Source: Phalacrocorax aristotelis (lineage: Eukaryota; Chordata; Aves; Suliformes; Phalacrocoracidae). From it: a DNA stretch of 64,000 bases. This document shows, piece by piece, positions 24,163 through 36,530 of this stretch. The notes under the pieces are model-generated. The model saw only the letters and a list, made by a program, of their open reading frames with translations. It was not told the DNA's origin and did not search any database. Both the position numbers and the translations under genes were made by a program. Location: the NCBI RefSeq assembly GCF_949628215.1, contig NC_134279.1, positions 16,289,541 to 16,353,540 of the forward strand, given 5' to 3'. The stretch's first letter is position 1. Each line of letters starts with the position of its first letter.

Positions 24163-24738
24163 TGTGCTGGTTTTGGCTGGGATAGAGTTAATTTTCTTCT
24201 TAGTAGCTAGTATGAGGCTGTGTTTTGGGTTTGTGCTGAAATCCCTGTTGATAACACAGGGATGTTTTAGTTCCTGCTGAGCAGGGCTTACAGGCCTTTT
24301 CTGCCTCTCACCCCACCCCACCAGCGAGCAGTCTGGGGGTGCATAAGAAGCTAGGAGGGGACACGGCTGGGACAGATGACCCCAGCTGACCCAAGGGATA
24401 TTCCATGACATATGACGTCATGCTCAGCCTATAAAGCTGGGGAAGAGGAAGGAAAGGTGAGCTATTCGGAGTGATGGCATTTGTCTTCCCAAGTAACTTA
24501 TGCACAATGGAGCTCTGCTTTCCTGGAGATGGCTGAACACCTGCCTGCCCATGGGAAGGAGTGAATGAATTCCTTGTTTTGCTTTGCTTGTGCTTTTGCT
24601 TTACTTATTAAACTCTCTTTATCTCAACCCATGAGTTTTTTCACTTCTACTCTTCTGATTCTCTCCCCTGTCCCACAGCAGGGGAGTGAGTGAGCAGCTG
24701 TGTTGGGCTTAGCTGTCAGCTGGGGATAAACCACGACA
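24163..24738 (+). mobile_element. Solo LTR, ERVL-type, with 5-bp TSD
   Basis: The LTR starts TGTGCTGGTTTTGGCTGGGA and ends ACCACGACA, giving the expected TG...CA ends. It is flanked by a perfect direct duplication CTCCT (24158-24162 and 24739-24743). Inside are a palindromic CRE, TGACGTCA, at 24413-24420, a TATA-like CTATAAAG at about 24429-24436, and a possible ATTAAA polyadenylation signal at 24607-24612. No gag/pol/env sequence or second LTR adjoins it, so it is a solo LTR left by recombination. It is the same family and orientation as 59767-60338. The family is recognised from its abundance in bird genomes; the exact Repbase name is not given. Confidence 0.88.
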
Positions 24739-24743
24739 CTCCT

Positions 24744-27700
24744 ACAACTTTTTGCACTTCCAGTTTAGCAAATCTTATAGACAGGGTAAATCTACAAAAA
24801 TAACTTGCATAGCAAAAAAGCAAAACCAACTGTCTCTCTGCACAGCACACTGGAGCCTGATGGCCTGCTTCCATGGCAAATTCGCTTAAGTTAGCTTTGT
24901 ACATAAAAGCCTCCAATTTAGGAAGAATATTTAGGTTTGTTCTGTATAACTCTTTACTTTTGCCTACGACAAACAGATATTAGGGAACAGATTAATCAAA
25001 CCTAAATTTCATTTGAAGTAACATTAGCCAACAGTTCAGGTGTAATTTGGGCAGAAAAAAATCAGGGTCTGCGTGTTTTGCCAGGCAGTGTTTATTCTTG
25101 GTGGGTACATGCTTTTTCATAGTACTGCTGTAGCCTATTTAATGTTCTGCTTTTGATTTTCCTTCAAATTTACATCATTTAGCTAACCCTAAGTATTTAC
25201 ACCACAGTGTAACTCCAGATGCAGGCAGCCTTATGCCTCATTGACAGTGTTTTGCTTAGAAACCTGGCTCAAATGACAACCTCCGCATTGTCCTATTTCC
25301 TTGTATGAATACAGCTTTCTTCCTTTGTGGGTCCTTGCTAATTAAAAATACTTTGAATAGTTGTAATCCCACTGTAGCAAAACATTACAGTGTAACACAT
25401 AAATTATGAAGAAAAAAACTACTGCTGGCATGGATCACTTCCCAGCGTGCACAATGGGGCAGCACACGGTGTTTCCAGCCCCTCTCACCTCTTGCCTCAC
25501 TTGCTGTGGTCGCAGCCTTTTGCTGCGGCTCTGCCCCGGCCCCAGCAGTGGGGAAGGGGCAGGGGAGGGATGTGCCAGTGGGCCATATCTGCTTCCCGCC
25601 CCCCCCCGCCCCAAAAATCACCATTCATTTCCTTCTGCTGCTGCTTTGGAGGGTTTGTTGGGGAGATTCTGTGCAGGCAGAGCCAAGATACTAAGAGTAC
25701 TATGGTTAGAGGATTTTAAAGAGCAGAAAGCTCATGGTCTTTCTGTGTAAGTACAATTAAATCTGGTCTCTGTAGGGAATAGAGACCAGATGTTACGTGC
25801 TGCCTCCTGATTTTTTACTTCTGCAAATTAAACAGGGTGGGGGACCAATAGTGCCTGCGCTCTATAACCTTCTGCCCTTTTAGATTACACTTCAGTGGAT
25901 TATTCAGATTTACCTGTTTTAGGACATTTCTGTGTAAAGTATTTGCATTGCCAAAAAATCTAGTCTCTAGACTTTTTTGTCCCCCAAGCAAATAATTGAT
26001 TATCAAGATTTCATTTACCCCTGTGTTTTTCAATTCTCCGATTTGTTTTTCCCCAGTGTTGTATAGAACAGTCTGAAATTTATCCATAAAACTGGTAATT
26101 TTCTGACTGTAGTCCTGAAACTGGGATATCATGCATCTTTTTATACAAGATTGTTTTATCTCATTACTATGCTTTTCTTAAAGCTCCGATTCTTCTATAA
26201 AAGATTATTTTGTAAAAGTACCCCAGTGAGGTGATTGAGCATTTTCTTTAACAGTTGTTTCCTACCAAATTTGCCTATGGTGCAGGTTAAAGTTTCTCTC
26301 CTGCTGACTGAGCTATAGTTAATCATGCGATTTAGTCTGATGATAATTTATTCCAGCTAATGATGCATGAGATGTAAAAAGCCCAAAGGAGGAGTTAGGG
26401 GGACTGGAAGTTAGGAGGGGAAAAATTCCCAAGCCAAACATTCCTACCTTTTTTCCTTGCACACTCAGCATATCTTTTGCTGAAATTACTGAGACACCAT
26501 GGAGCCCTGCCTTTTTTTACAGTCTCTTGCTGGTGGAATCACACTTTAAATCATTCTGCAAAAGCATGACTTAGTTAACACTTCATTATGCAAGACGACT
26601 TCCACTATGCTGTAGTTGGCAGAAAAATCTGACTTCCCTCATGCATTTTATCCATCACCCACTTCAAATTAAGAAAATGCGACTTTAAATTTTGTTGTCT
26701 AAAAGGCGTATGGCTGAATGTCTGTTTACCCAATCACCAGTTGTATGAGGCGGATATGTTAAGAATACAAAAGATCAGATGCCACAGTTAAATTAAGATA
26801 TTCCTGTGATATTTTTTTCCCTTCAAGAAATAAATATTTCACTGTAAAGCATTGTTTGAAGAGTAACATGTTTCATCTCAAGGGTCATGAATGGCTTGCA
26901 GAATAATTATACAGTGTGGCTAGTTAAATTAATTTAGTAAGTGAAGAACATGGTTATTTGCTCGCATAAGGGTTTTCAAATTGTGATCTTCAGACTAACA
27001 GCTGTCTGAAGTGTCACAGTAACTGGCACATACGTGGTCCCAGGGCCAAATCATCCCTTTTACAACTTGTGTAAGAAGATGGGAGCTTCCAAAATACTTG
27101 AGGGTAGCAAGTTGTGTAGGAAATCTGGCAGTCATAACCTTAAGGGAAAATTCTTTTTCAAAAAGGAGAAAATAGACATCACTAGAATAATACTATATCC
27201 AGTCCCCAACAACAATCACATTCTTGTAACACTGGGATTCAAGCCTCTTAAAACTTGTGGATACTTACTGTTATTTTCTACAGCTGAATCCCAAACCCTT
27301 TATTCAATTTTTGCTCCTTTAAGCAAGACTCCAGTTTGCAATATTTATAAGTTCAAACAGTGAGGTTATATGCAACTAAACGATAACATCTATTTTAATT
27401 TTGTATCCTTTTAACACACAAACTTAAGCTGAAGAAGAGAGATACTTCTGAAATGGATAAATACCTTTGCCATTCTACTGGAGCAATACTCAAAAAGAAA
27501 AGAGGGGGTAAAAAACCCACCCATGGCATCGTCATCCAAACCAGTCCAGCTGCACTATCGGAACATGTAGACCTTTATTTCTGCACCTAGCCCTTCTCTT
27601 TGGCTCACTTTCAGCCAAATATGATGTTCTAACTAAAGATACTTCAGTGCATTTCAATAGTCATGGGCTTAAGTGGAAAGGCTTCTCAACCCCGGGCTCA

Positions 27701-28402
27701 GGTCTGTAATAAGGTGATATCCTGACAAAGAAATTTCAGAACTGTTTTACAGGAAGTGCCACCAAGAATTCATGCAGTCCACTCCCCTACTATAAATGTT
27801 TTTAGACCCATTTATATAACTTGTTGAACAAAGGGTGCAGTAAATGTTGAGGAAAATCCCTTCTACTCTCATATTGTGTATTTTCCATTGTGCTAACGCA
27901 CAGGGGGTTTATTCCCCTGATGTGGCTGGGCATCAGAAAATATTTGTAAAACTCTATAACTACCAGTGTTCAAAACAATTTTTAACAATATCCTGAAGTA
28001 CCTCTCATTTGAAAATGTCACATTATACTTTTATAAACTGCCTATACACATAAAAAGAAACAACTAAAACATAGGTCTGTATTTCTTTAGAAAAACAATT
28101 TTAGCCTACATTAAATCAGTCTATTAATTGATCTCATCTTTAAAATCTTCATGAAAATGCAGATTCTGCTTTGAAAACTGACATCCGTGCCAAGAAAGAA
28201 ACCCACATAGTGGTACATAATTTTCACATAACTTGAAAAGAAAGAATACCAGAAATGAAAGAGCAAGGATTAAATTTAAATTTGGTTCATTTCATATGTC
28301 CATGTTACAATTGCGAGTAGCACTTCTGTAGACAAAGTAAAAACTCAGACAGTGCCCGGCAAACTGGTCTAGCTTGGCCTGTACAACTCTTGATTCTATG
28401 AA
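24744..28402. other. Gene-free AT-rich sequence
   Basis: No exon or known repeat. A perfect 11-bp stem with a 9-nt loop lies at 25761-25791. A C-rich run (CCCGCCCCCCCCCGCCCC) lies near 25597-25614. The frame at 25815-26132 (-) has no recognisable domain. Confidence 0.5.
25761..25791. repeat. Perfect 11-bp hairpin
   Basis: ATCTGGTCTCT (25761-25771) and AGAGACCAGAT (25781-25791) are exact reverse complements around the loop GTAGGGAAT. The stem is too short for a microRNA precursor. No T-run follows, and function is unknown. Confidence 0.5.
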
Positions 28403-28595
28403 GAATATAGAGTCACTGAGTAATTTATGTTGGGAAGGACCTCAGGAGGTCATCTGCTTCAGCCTCCTGCTCAAAGCAGGTCTAGTTTCAAAGCTCAATC
28501 AAGTCACTTTGGGCCTTATGCATTCACTTTTTTTATGTTTTCAAGGCTGGGGGCTCCACAGCCTCTCTGGGCAGTGTGTGACAGCACGTAACGCC
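28403..28595 (-). repeat. Ancient CR1 LINE remnant, antisense
   Basis: The order of blocks matches the reverse complement of a CR1 3' region: TTGGGAAGGACCTCAGGAGG, then CTCCTGCTCAAAGCAGG, then GGCTGGGGGCTCCACAGCC and CTCTGGGCAG. It is diverged and truncated, with no coding remnant. Confidence 0.75.
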
Positions 28596-31500
28596 CAACT
28601 CCACTCCTGCATAGCCACAATAGTTCTGTTTCTACTGTGCAGCCCATCCCCGCTTCCAGCCCGTACACTTCCTTTTCACATTTGAACTCAGTTAGGAGTT
28701 TCCTGTTCAGCCAGTCTGGCTGCCTGCTGTGTACACCCATTTTCCTGCAGTTCAGGATGGACTGCCCTTCTGCAGTCAGGAGGCTGGCCTTGAACACCGA
28801 CCAGCTCTCTGTGGCCCTTTGCCCTTCAGAGCAGCTTCCCAGGAGACCCTGTCTGCTAGCTGCCCAAGCAAGATGAAGTCTAGAGTTGTCAGTCTGCCAC
28901 TGCTGCTTCTAAACACTGCTACTGCTACTACTAGCTCCCTTTGCTTTTGAGAAAACAATTTTTGTAAGGCAAAAGCCAGTAAAGTGGAACTCAAACTGTG
29001 CAAAACCACTCAATTTTTAAAACTACCAACATTGGATTGGAATGTTAGCTGCCGCATGGTATTATGTGTAGTTGCCTTCAGACTGTAAAGGTGGTGTAAG
29101 CTTACTCCTTGATTTTCATTGTCAGTTTTCTTCAAGAGGAGAAAAGTGATGAAACAGTTGCCACTTTATGTCTGTGATGATGCTACATGTGCTTAGGAAC
29201 TGGGAGAGAGGAAAAAGTGGCCAGCCAGATTCAGAAGGAAATTCTCCATTCTTCTGACTCAGTACTTTAGACAAAGTTATGGGTATTTGATTTTTCTCTG
29301 AATATTTTTATTCAAAGGCAGAAATGCCTTTGAATTTCTGATACCCTGCATTTCTGCCAAGAGATGTGCTGGCCACTCCCTGAGTTGCAATACTCCCCAA
29401 CAGATTCATTACCAGCTCCTCCACGTGATTTCAGTGAGAGCAGAGCAGATCCATTTCCATCTTCCAAGTGGAGCGCCCCAAATGTTTTCTGCTTTCTATC
29501 ACATGATGCATTACAACGTAATTCCAACTGCTTGCTCTTTTTTAACCCTCTTTCCCTCCATGTATGATACAGAACTGTCTTTCCTCCTCTCCTCACTGTG
29601 GTTTGTGTGCTGCCTGTCTCTCTGGTTACCTCTAGATAGAAAAGTTTCTAGAGGGAATATTTCATATATAATGTAAAGAGATTTGGTTCTCAAGCCAAGT
29701 CGTCTGACCTCCTCTAAAAATAAAGGTGCATCCCACCACCATTAAAGGGTCTTTGCAAAAAATTCTCCGTATGATTAAATCTACTCATTTCAGGATTTAA
29801 ATAAAAGAAGAATCAGGCAACAAAAAAATCATCCAAATGCTGAAATTGGCAGTGATAAAACTGGCGTTTTATCACATATAACTTATTTGAAACTTATCTA
29901 AGTGACTAGTAAAGCATTTAAAACATATTCAGTATTCCAGCTACTTACACAAACTTTGTATTTTATAGAAGCCTTCCTATTGTGGTTCCCAGGGGTAGCA
30001 CAGCTATCTGAATTTGTTCCTTGGGCGGTTCCTCAAAGGGTCAGTTTCCAGTAGTTTCCCTGTTACCAGTAGAATCTGAAGGCACTGAAGAAACCCCGAT
30101 GAAGACAGCTGATAGCTGACCACATTGCATCACAACTGATGCAACTTAACTGACTCTGACTTCTGCAGAGCTACGCTCACTTGCAAGAGGACTGATCTCT
30201 GGTCCCTGGGATAAAACAGAATGTCAGGGAGGAAAGGTCAGAGACAGACTTCAGAAATTTCTGCTGAGGAGAATCAGTTATTTCAAGTCTCCACTTGCAA
30301 CTTGATCTCGGTAATATTCTTCCCTACATTGTGGGTTTTCCATAGGGATCTCCCAGTTCGTTGAAGGAATAAGCAGGCTTGAGAGGGAATGGTTGGAGGT
30401 GGTACAGCAACATGTCAAACCCCTTTTTTCCACATTATAAATTCAACTGCCTAGGAGGAAACCACCTCATGACTTGGAGCACTTTAGGACAAATATTAAT
30501 AATAACAAATTCTAATTGGTCATTATTGCTTGAACAGAAAATATCAGGTTTCATTTTCACCAGGAGGAAATGAAAATGTCAGGTACTGTAACATGACAAG
30601 CATGGAATTTACAGTAGTGATATGTACTTGTAATTAGCTTTATATGTGTAAATGCACACAAAGCAGAACACCAGGGAGGCTGTTTTACAACAGATTTAAT
30701 CAAGAGAACATCTACGTCTCCTCATAAACTTACTTAACCAACTTTGAAAAAAGAATGGAGTTGATTAGACAGGTTAACGGGGTGATGTCCTTATAAATGA
30801 CAGATGGCCACGTTAGAACAGAAAGTTGTTCACTCTCCATTTTTTACTTTATTTTACTTAGGAGCCTATTTTACTATTTTTTTACTTACGAAAGCATTGC
30901 TCATACATTTTTGATTAGCAGTGGTTCACTGAAAAAAAAAGAAAAAAAGCAGTTGCCAATGAAACTAAACTTTTAACTGGATGTATGTTGTCATTATGCT
31001 TAAGTGGCAATAATCAAAACTCAAATACAAAATGAACTTTTTTGAAATCCGGGTCCTTATAAACATCCTGACCTCCCCGCATTGGCCTGCAAATGAGGAA
31101 AAGTGCTTACAGATTTGCAAGCTCATAAGAACATAACAAAGGAATGGAAATATGAAGAAGAAAACCAGCTTTTTTTTTTTTTAATAATAAAGTGAACTCA
31201 TTAGTGGTGAATTTGACAGAGTAATTAAAAAATTAGAATTCAAAAAATGCGAGAGTCTTGATTAAGAGTAATAAAAAGCATTTTAGTGCAACATTAGCTA
31301 TACTTGGAAAAAAAAAAAGTCCACCTTGGGCATAATGATTTTACCTCAGAATTATCGAAGTGTAGAATGTGGAACAGCCTAGCTTGTTAGCCTTCCCTCA
31401 GACAGATGAGATACCCGGAGGTGGCCCTCACCTACAGCGTTAACCAAAGGAGGATTCACTGAGCACCTACACAAACACCTTGGCAGTGTGCTCTGGGGAC

Positions 31501-34500
31501 CCTGGCCAGGCCCCAAATGGAAGAAGTGCAAGAGCTGGAGTTGCTGCTGAAGGCCACCATCACAGCAGCAGCAGCTCTTGGCTCCTTATGGGACTGCATG
31601 CTGCTCGGCAGTGCTCTGTGTGCCACGATTTGTGAAGCTCTATCTAAAGATTTCCAGTGCCTACTCAGCTGTTAGGTAATCACGATTGTACGATTATCTC
31701 CGCAACATTCTTCCATCTCTTTTCTTCTCCCATTTGAGAAATGACCTTTCCTAAGTAGACTAGAAATAAAAAAATAAGATATGCGTTGCTAACCCTTTAC
31801 CCTTTATTCTTTTTTCTTCATTTTTCACTGATCTGAAGTGTACAGTTTCTTCATCTGATTCAGATCCTTGATTAAAATAATCATACCAAACATCTCTCTA
31901 GCCTTCCAGACATGAATTTGAAAACCAAAGTCTCCCAGGAATGTTTTCTCTTGAAAATTTCTGTGTGAATTTAGGATTTATGAGAAGCACTAGACTAAGT
32001 TTTGAAAAAACTCTACATCTTTGGGGCCTTTTTGCATTTTACATCAGGATTGTAAAACCAGTGCAGTGAAACAATCCTTAAGTACGCATGTGAAACTCTG
32101 CAGCAGACAGCAGTAATGTAAGGCAGTTGTAGACACCCAATCAGGACAATGTGCTGAAGTGTATCTGAGAATTTGGGAAGCTTTCCAAGTGCTAGCATGC
32201 TGCTGATTTTTTTAATGAAGTAAAATAGCATATCACAAGTTGAATTTCATTTATCTGTACATATGCAAATCAGGAGTTTCCTTAAAGGTGGCTAATCCTC
32301 ATTAACAGAAACAGATCGGCTTATCGCTTCGGTAGGTGAGCAGGCAGCTGGCAGCTGCAGGGGTGTAGTGGGCTAGCTTTTACTAGTAACACTATAATCA
32401 ACAGATTTGGGTGATAATTTGACATCATATTTAAGTCGCTACACAGCTCAATTGACTCGTCCCACAATTCACCCCTTATTAACATATAGAACATAAATTT
32501 CACACAGACTATCATTTAGGTAATAGCCATGACTGGCTTTGTCTTCCCTATTGGCATTCCCGACAGATTAATTGCTGTAACGTCAGTAGCACCACTTATC
32601 AAGGTATTACCAAACCAAGATGGACATAATGCCATGGAGATTTTTTAGATCTATGTTGCTCAATTAATTTCTTAAGTTTAGTCAAAATTTTACTGTGTAC
32701 TAATACCACAACCAACTCCTGCTGCCAGGTTCCAGTTTTTCTCTGGAGCTCCTGTTTCCCCCAGAGTTACCTGGACGCTCACAGCTTTTTGAGGTGGAGG
32801 TACAATTTTCTTTTTTATTTCAGCTGGTGCTAACTGGAGCAATTGGATCAGTGGTGGATCTCTGGTTTCAGAAAGGTAGTGGGGATAGGATGTAGGGGAT
32901 AATATAGAAGGGATTATGCAAAAGATTTGTATCTTCAGGAAATATTAACTTCCAGAGTGCCTGGTAACAGTAAGCTACTGTCTTCCAGCACCTGGCTGCC
33001 TTGCGAAGTAGTGGGTATGAGTATCTTGATAGGCAAAATACCGCAGCTCATCTATTCAGCCAATCCTTGATCACTTTAGTTTTTTGTGACTTCCTGAAGT
33101 AAGTAAATACGTAGAAGAAAAAGTTCCTCAGCACAATTAGAATATTATCTTCTAATTCTGATATAGTATAAATTACATTGATATATTATATAATACATAC
33201 TATAATTATTCTAATATATTCTAAATTAAGTTCTAATTCTAAAAAATGTTCCTCAGTACAATTAGAATATAATCTTCTAATATTAGAATAATATCTTCTA
33301 ATATTCTAATGAAAGACACTGCAGTTTGGAAGAGCCTGGTAAATGCTGCAGTCTTCTAAATACTTTCTTTCTGTTTTCATTCTGTTCCTAAAATACTGAT
33401 TCCCTTGATTCCTTACTGCTCTGTATGGACTGTCTCCCTGTGCACCCCCTTGCCGTTGATCCCTGCGTCTATTAAAACAGTCTCTTAGACCCCATTCCTT
33501 TCACATTCTACTGTTCTGTTCTCTGTTTCATTCATCTCACTATTTTGATACAGTCCCTCTCCTTCCTTCCAAAACATGAAGATCACCTCCTCTTCCTTGT
33601 CCTGCTCATCCTCCTACACACAGCCCTATGAAACTTTCTCCCTCCAACAGAGCCGCCTCCCTCTGCATCCTACACGTGTCTCTTCTCAGGGGGAGTTATA
33701 TTGAAAAGAAAATGATATAATAAAAATTATGTGTGACAGATTAAAATAAAAGTTAGTTAGTTATAATATAAAAGTTTCAGGTGAGTGAAATTAATACTGC
33801 ATCCAAAATATATAAAAGCTAGTTAAAAAGAAGAAAAACAAATACAGGATTAATTCTCAGAGGCACCCCCCACCCCATTTTCTTTTCATTTTGTGTAGCT
33901 ACCAGTTGCCACACAGTATCTGGGAAACAATGACTTAGCTGAAATCCTCAGGCTTGTCTGTTCCCTTCTAACTGTTTTTACTTCAGTGTTCTGAAGTACT
34001 GAGAGAAGTACCAAAAGCCAGAGGGAGATTATATAGTTTATGCGTTCATTACAGCAGCATCTTTGCGGTTGAAACCATACAACAGAGCTGAAGACTGAAG
34101 CATCACAATACATACCAACAGTGAGCTGTTTCAATACTACTAATACTACTAGTTATTATTATTATTCAAGTTTTTGTTACTCATTCTGTTCCATGATGTA
34201 GCAAAGGCCCATAACTGCATTTACTCCGCAGATCTTAATCCAGCCTCTGTAAGAAGTGATTTGTTGGGGATTTCAATACATCCTCTGAGATCATACTAGA
34301 GTTTTACGCAGAAAACCTCTCATAATCCCTCTCAAAACTATAATATGGAGCTATTTCTAGGACTTTTCCTTCTTTTTGACTCTTTGCATTCAACACTCCC
34401 CTTTTAAATAGCAAAGCCGGTTTTGGCAGGAGAGTTTGGACAGTGTGTGAGAAATGACTGCACTGCAAGCTGGGTGTAACGAGGTGGAGGTGGGTGGGTA

Positions 34501-35622
34501 CAGCTGCTGCTGGGCTGGGAGCAGCTGCTTCCACAAGCTCGGAGGATCCATGGGGTCTGGCATGGCAAGGCAGGTAAGCGCAGGATCAAGGCCACCTCCT
34601 GCCAGAACCCTCTGCAAGTGTAGATTCCTGATCTGATCAATATGGCATTTAAACTCAGGTTTTGGTGAATGGGGCCTTAGTGAAGAAACATGATTTGTAG
34701 TGCCTTCTGCATGCTAACGTCATACATCTTTGTTTTGCCCAAAGGCAGTGTAGGGTTTACTGCCAAAGCACAGAAAACAAAGTAAATGTGTCTTACAGTG
34801 CCACCAGAAACTGGATCCTGAGGAGGACTTTCACAACAACAATTACTTCCTTCAGTACAAATGAGGGAGTGGAAAAAGGCAAACAAAATAAGGGTGTAGG
34901 ACTCAAAAGGAAAAGTAAGGAGCACTCATTAAAAATAGTGCACAATGAGTGTTTTTTAAGTTTATTCAGAATTTGCTCTGGTAAAAGTTTGTATTTCCTT
35001 TGATGGAGATATTTCCTGACGTGGCTTGGATAGTGTAAGGGATTACACTGACATTTTGAAGACCCTTTCTAAGCTAAAGGAACAGAAGAAATGAGCTAAA
35101 ACAGCTTCTTCAGCTCAGTACCAGCATAATTTCCTTAGAGAATGGAAATGCATTTTCTAATGCCACCTAGCTGAGACTCATTAAACATTCATTTATTAAT
35201 TCAGTGCTTTAAAAAACATGAATAGCAGCAACCCACCAATGATGAACACATGATGCAGAAAAATGAAGAGATAGATTGATTATACCTCTAAACAAAAGTG
35301 AGTAAAATTCACCATACGCATTTTAGAAAGACATTATGAAAATGTAAAATTCTACATTATAAAAAGGCACTGAAGTATATTTAAAAAAATAAAATAATAC
35401 CATCTAACATGTACTGCAAAAGCCTTCACACTTAATAAAAAGAAAGCTGCTTCTTTAGGCAAGGCTACTCTTTATTTTGGGATTACATTGCTCTCTTGAA
35501 GTATTATGTTCTCTCTAGAAACAGCACGGACCTCTCATATTTAAGGTTGACCTTATCTATAAGCAGCTTTTTTATTTGGATTTTAATTTCTAGGCATGGA
35601 TTTTTAAAGCAGCTCTTAAGCG
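28596..35622. other. Gene-free AT-rich sequence
   Basis: No recognised gene over 7 kb. Noted structures are a small GC-richer island at about 31390-31640 with a CAG/CAGCAG run, locally repeated AT-rich sequence at 33123-33310, and an exon-like interval 34432-34573 (+) between TTTTGGCAG and AAGGCAG|GTAAGC. None has recognisable coding content. Confidence 0.5.
33123..33310. repeat. AT-rich imperfect direct/tandem repeats
   Basis: GTTCCTCAGCACAATTAGAA begins at 33123. A near-identical block, GTTCCTCAGTACAATTAGAA, begins 125 bp later at 33248. Both continue into TAT/TAATCTTCTAAT. The second copy then repeats an AATATCTTCTAATATT unit. This suggests a local duplication in low-complexity DNA. Confidence 0.7.
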
Positions 35623-35885
35623 TAGAATCACAGAATCATTTAGGTTGGAAAAGGCCCTTAAGATCACTGACTCCAACCATTACCCTAACACTGCCACGTC
35701 CACCACTAAACCACGTCCCCAAGCGCTACATCTAAACATCTTTAAGTACCTCCAGGGATGGCGACTCATCCACTTCCCTGGGCAGCCTGTTCCAATGCTT
35801 GACAGCCCTTTCGGTGAAGAAATTTTTCCTGATATCCAATCTAAACCTCCCCTGGTGCAGCTTGCGGCCATTTCTTCTCATTGAA
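35623..35885 (-). repeat. CR1 LINE fragment, 3' end, antisense
   Basis: Starts AGAATCACAGAATCATTTAG, then GGTTGGAAAAGGCCCTTAAG, CCAAGCGCTACATC, TCCAGGGATGGCGACTC and TGGTGCAGCTTGCGGCCATT, the standard CR1 3'UTR block order on the minus strand. It is related to the left part of the 21307-22262 copy. 5'-truncated, about 260 bp. Confidence 0.9.
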
Positions 35886-36289
35886 CACTCCAGATCAAGG
35901 GGCATTTTGTCATAAAAAGTTGTTATTTATTCTCCCTCTTTTTGCTTAAAGACAGAGTATTTTATTGCTAAAATATACTTAATTAAAAACTTTTTCTGAC
36001 ATTGCTGGATGTCATCAGGCCCCCCCCAACCCCAACAAAACTGAACACATCAGTTTAGTTGGACTGTGTAAGCAGAAGGAAGACAGGAGTTATTAAGGAC
36101 ACTTGCTTTCTTATCCTGTATGAACCAAAAGAGGCCTTTTATGTGAAAGATCTGTTCCCTGGGCACTGTTCAGATTTAGCTGCAGCAATTAAAAAGGTTA
36201 ATGACTCCAGGTGCCAAAAGTTACTCTTCTTGCAACAGATGCAATGGAGCTGGCAGCAGGTCCGCTCCTCAGCTGCTATGCTTTGCTCC

Positions 36290-36530
36290 CCTCTGCAGCT
36301 GTTAGTGCACATTGAAAAGCTACCCCCAAGCCTTCTCTCCCCCTGGCTGAATATTCCCGGCTCTCTCAGCCTCTCCTCCTACATCAGGTGCTTTTGCCTC
36401 TTCGCTGTGGTTGTGGCCCATCGCAGGACTCACTCCAGTACATCCATGTGTCTCTTGTAGTGGAGAGCCTGGAATGGGACACAGCATCCCAGATGGGGTC
36501 TATCAGTGCTGAATAAAGGGTTCAGAAGAT
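36290..36530 (-). repeat. Ancient CR1 LINE remnant, antisense
   Basis: The blocks CCCTGGCTGAATATTCCCGG, CTCTCAGCCTCTCCTCCTAC, CCATCGCAGGACTCACTCCA and CAGCATCCCAGATGGGGTCT match a diverged CR1 ORF2/3'UTR region on the minus strand. Stop codons and divergence rule out function. Confidence 0.75.

Noticed and set aside
32311-32345. U6 snRNA-like CGCTTCGG string
   Set aside because: Only the short CGCTTCGG word matches; the remaining U6 sequence and a terminal T-run are absent.
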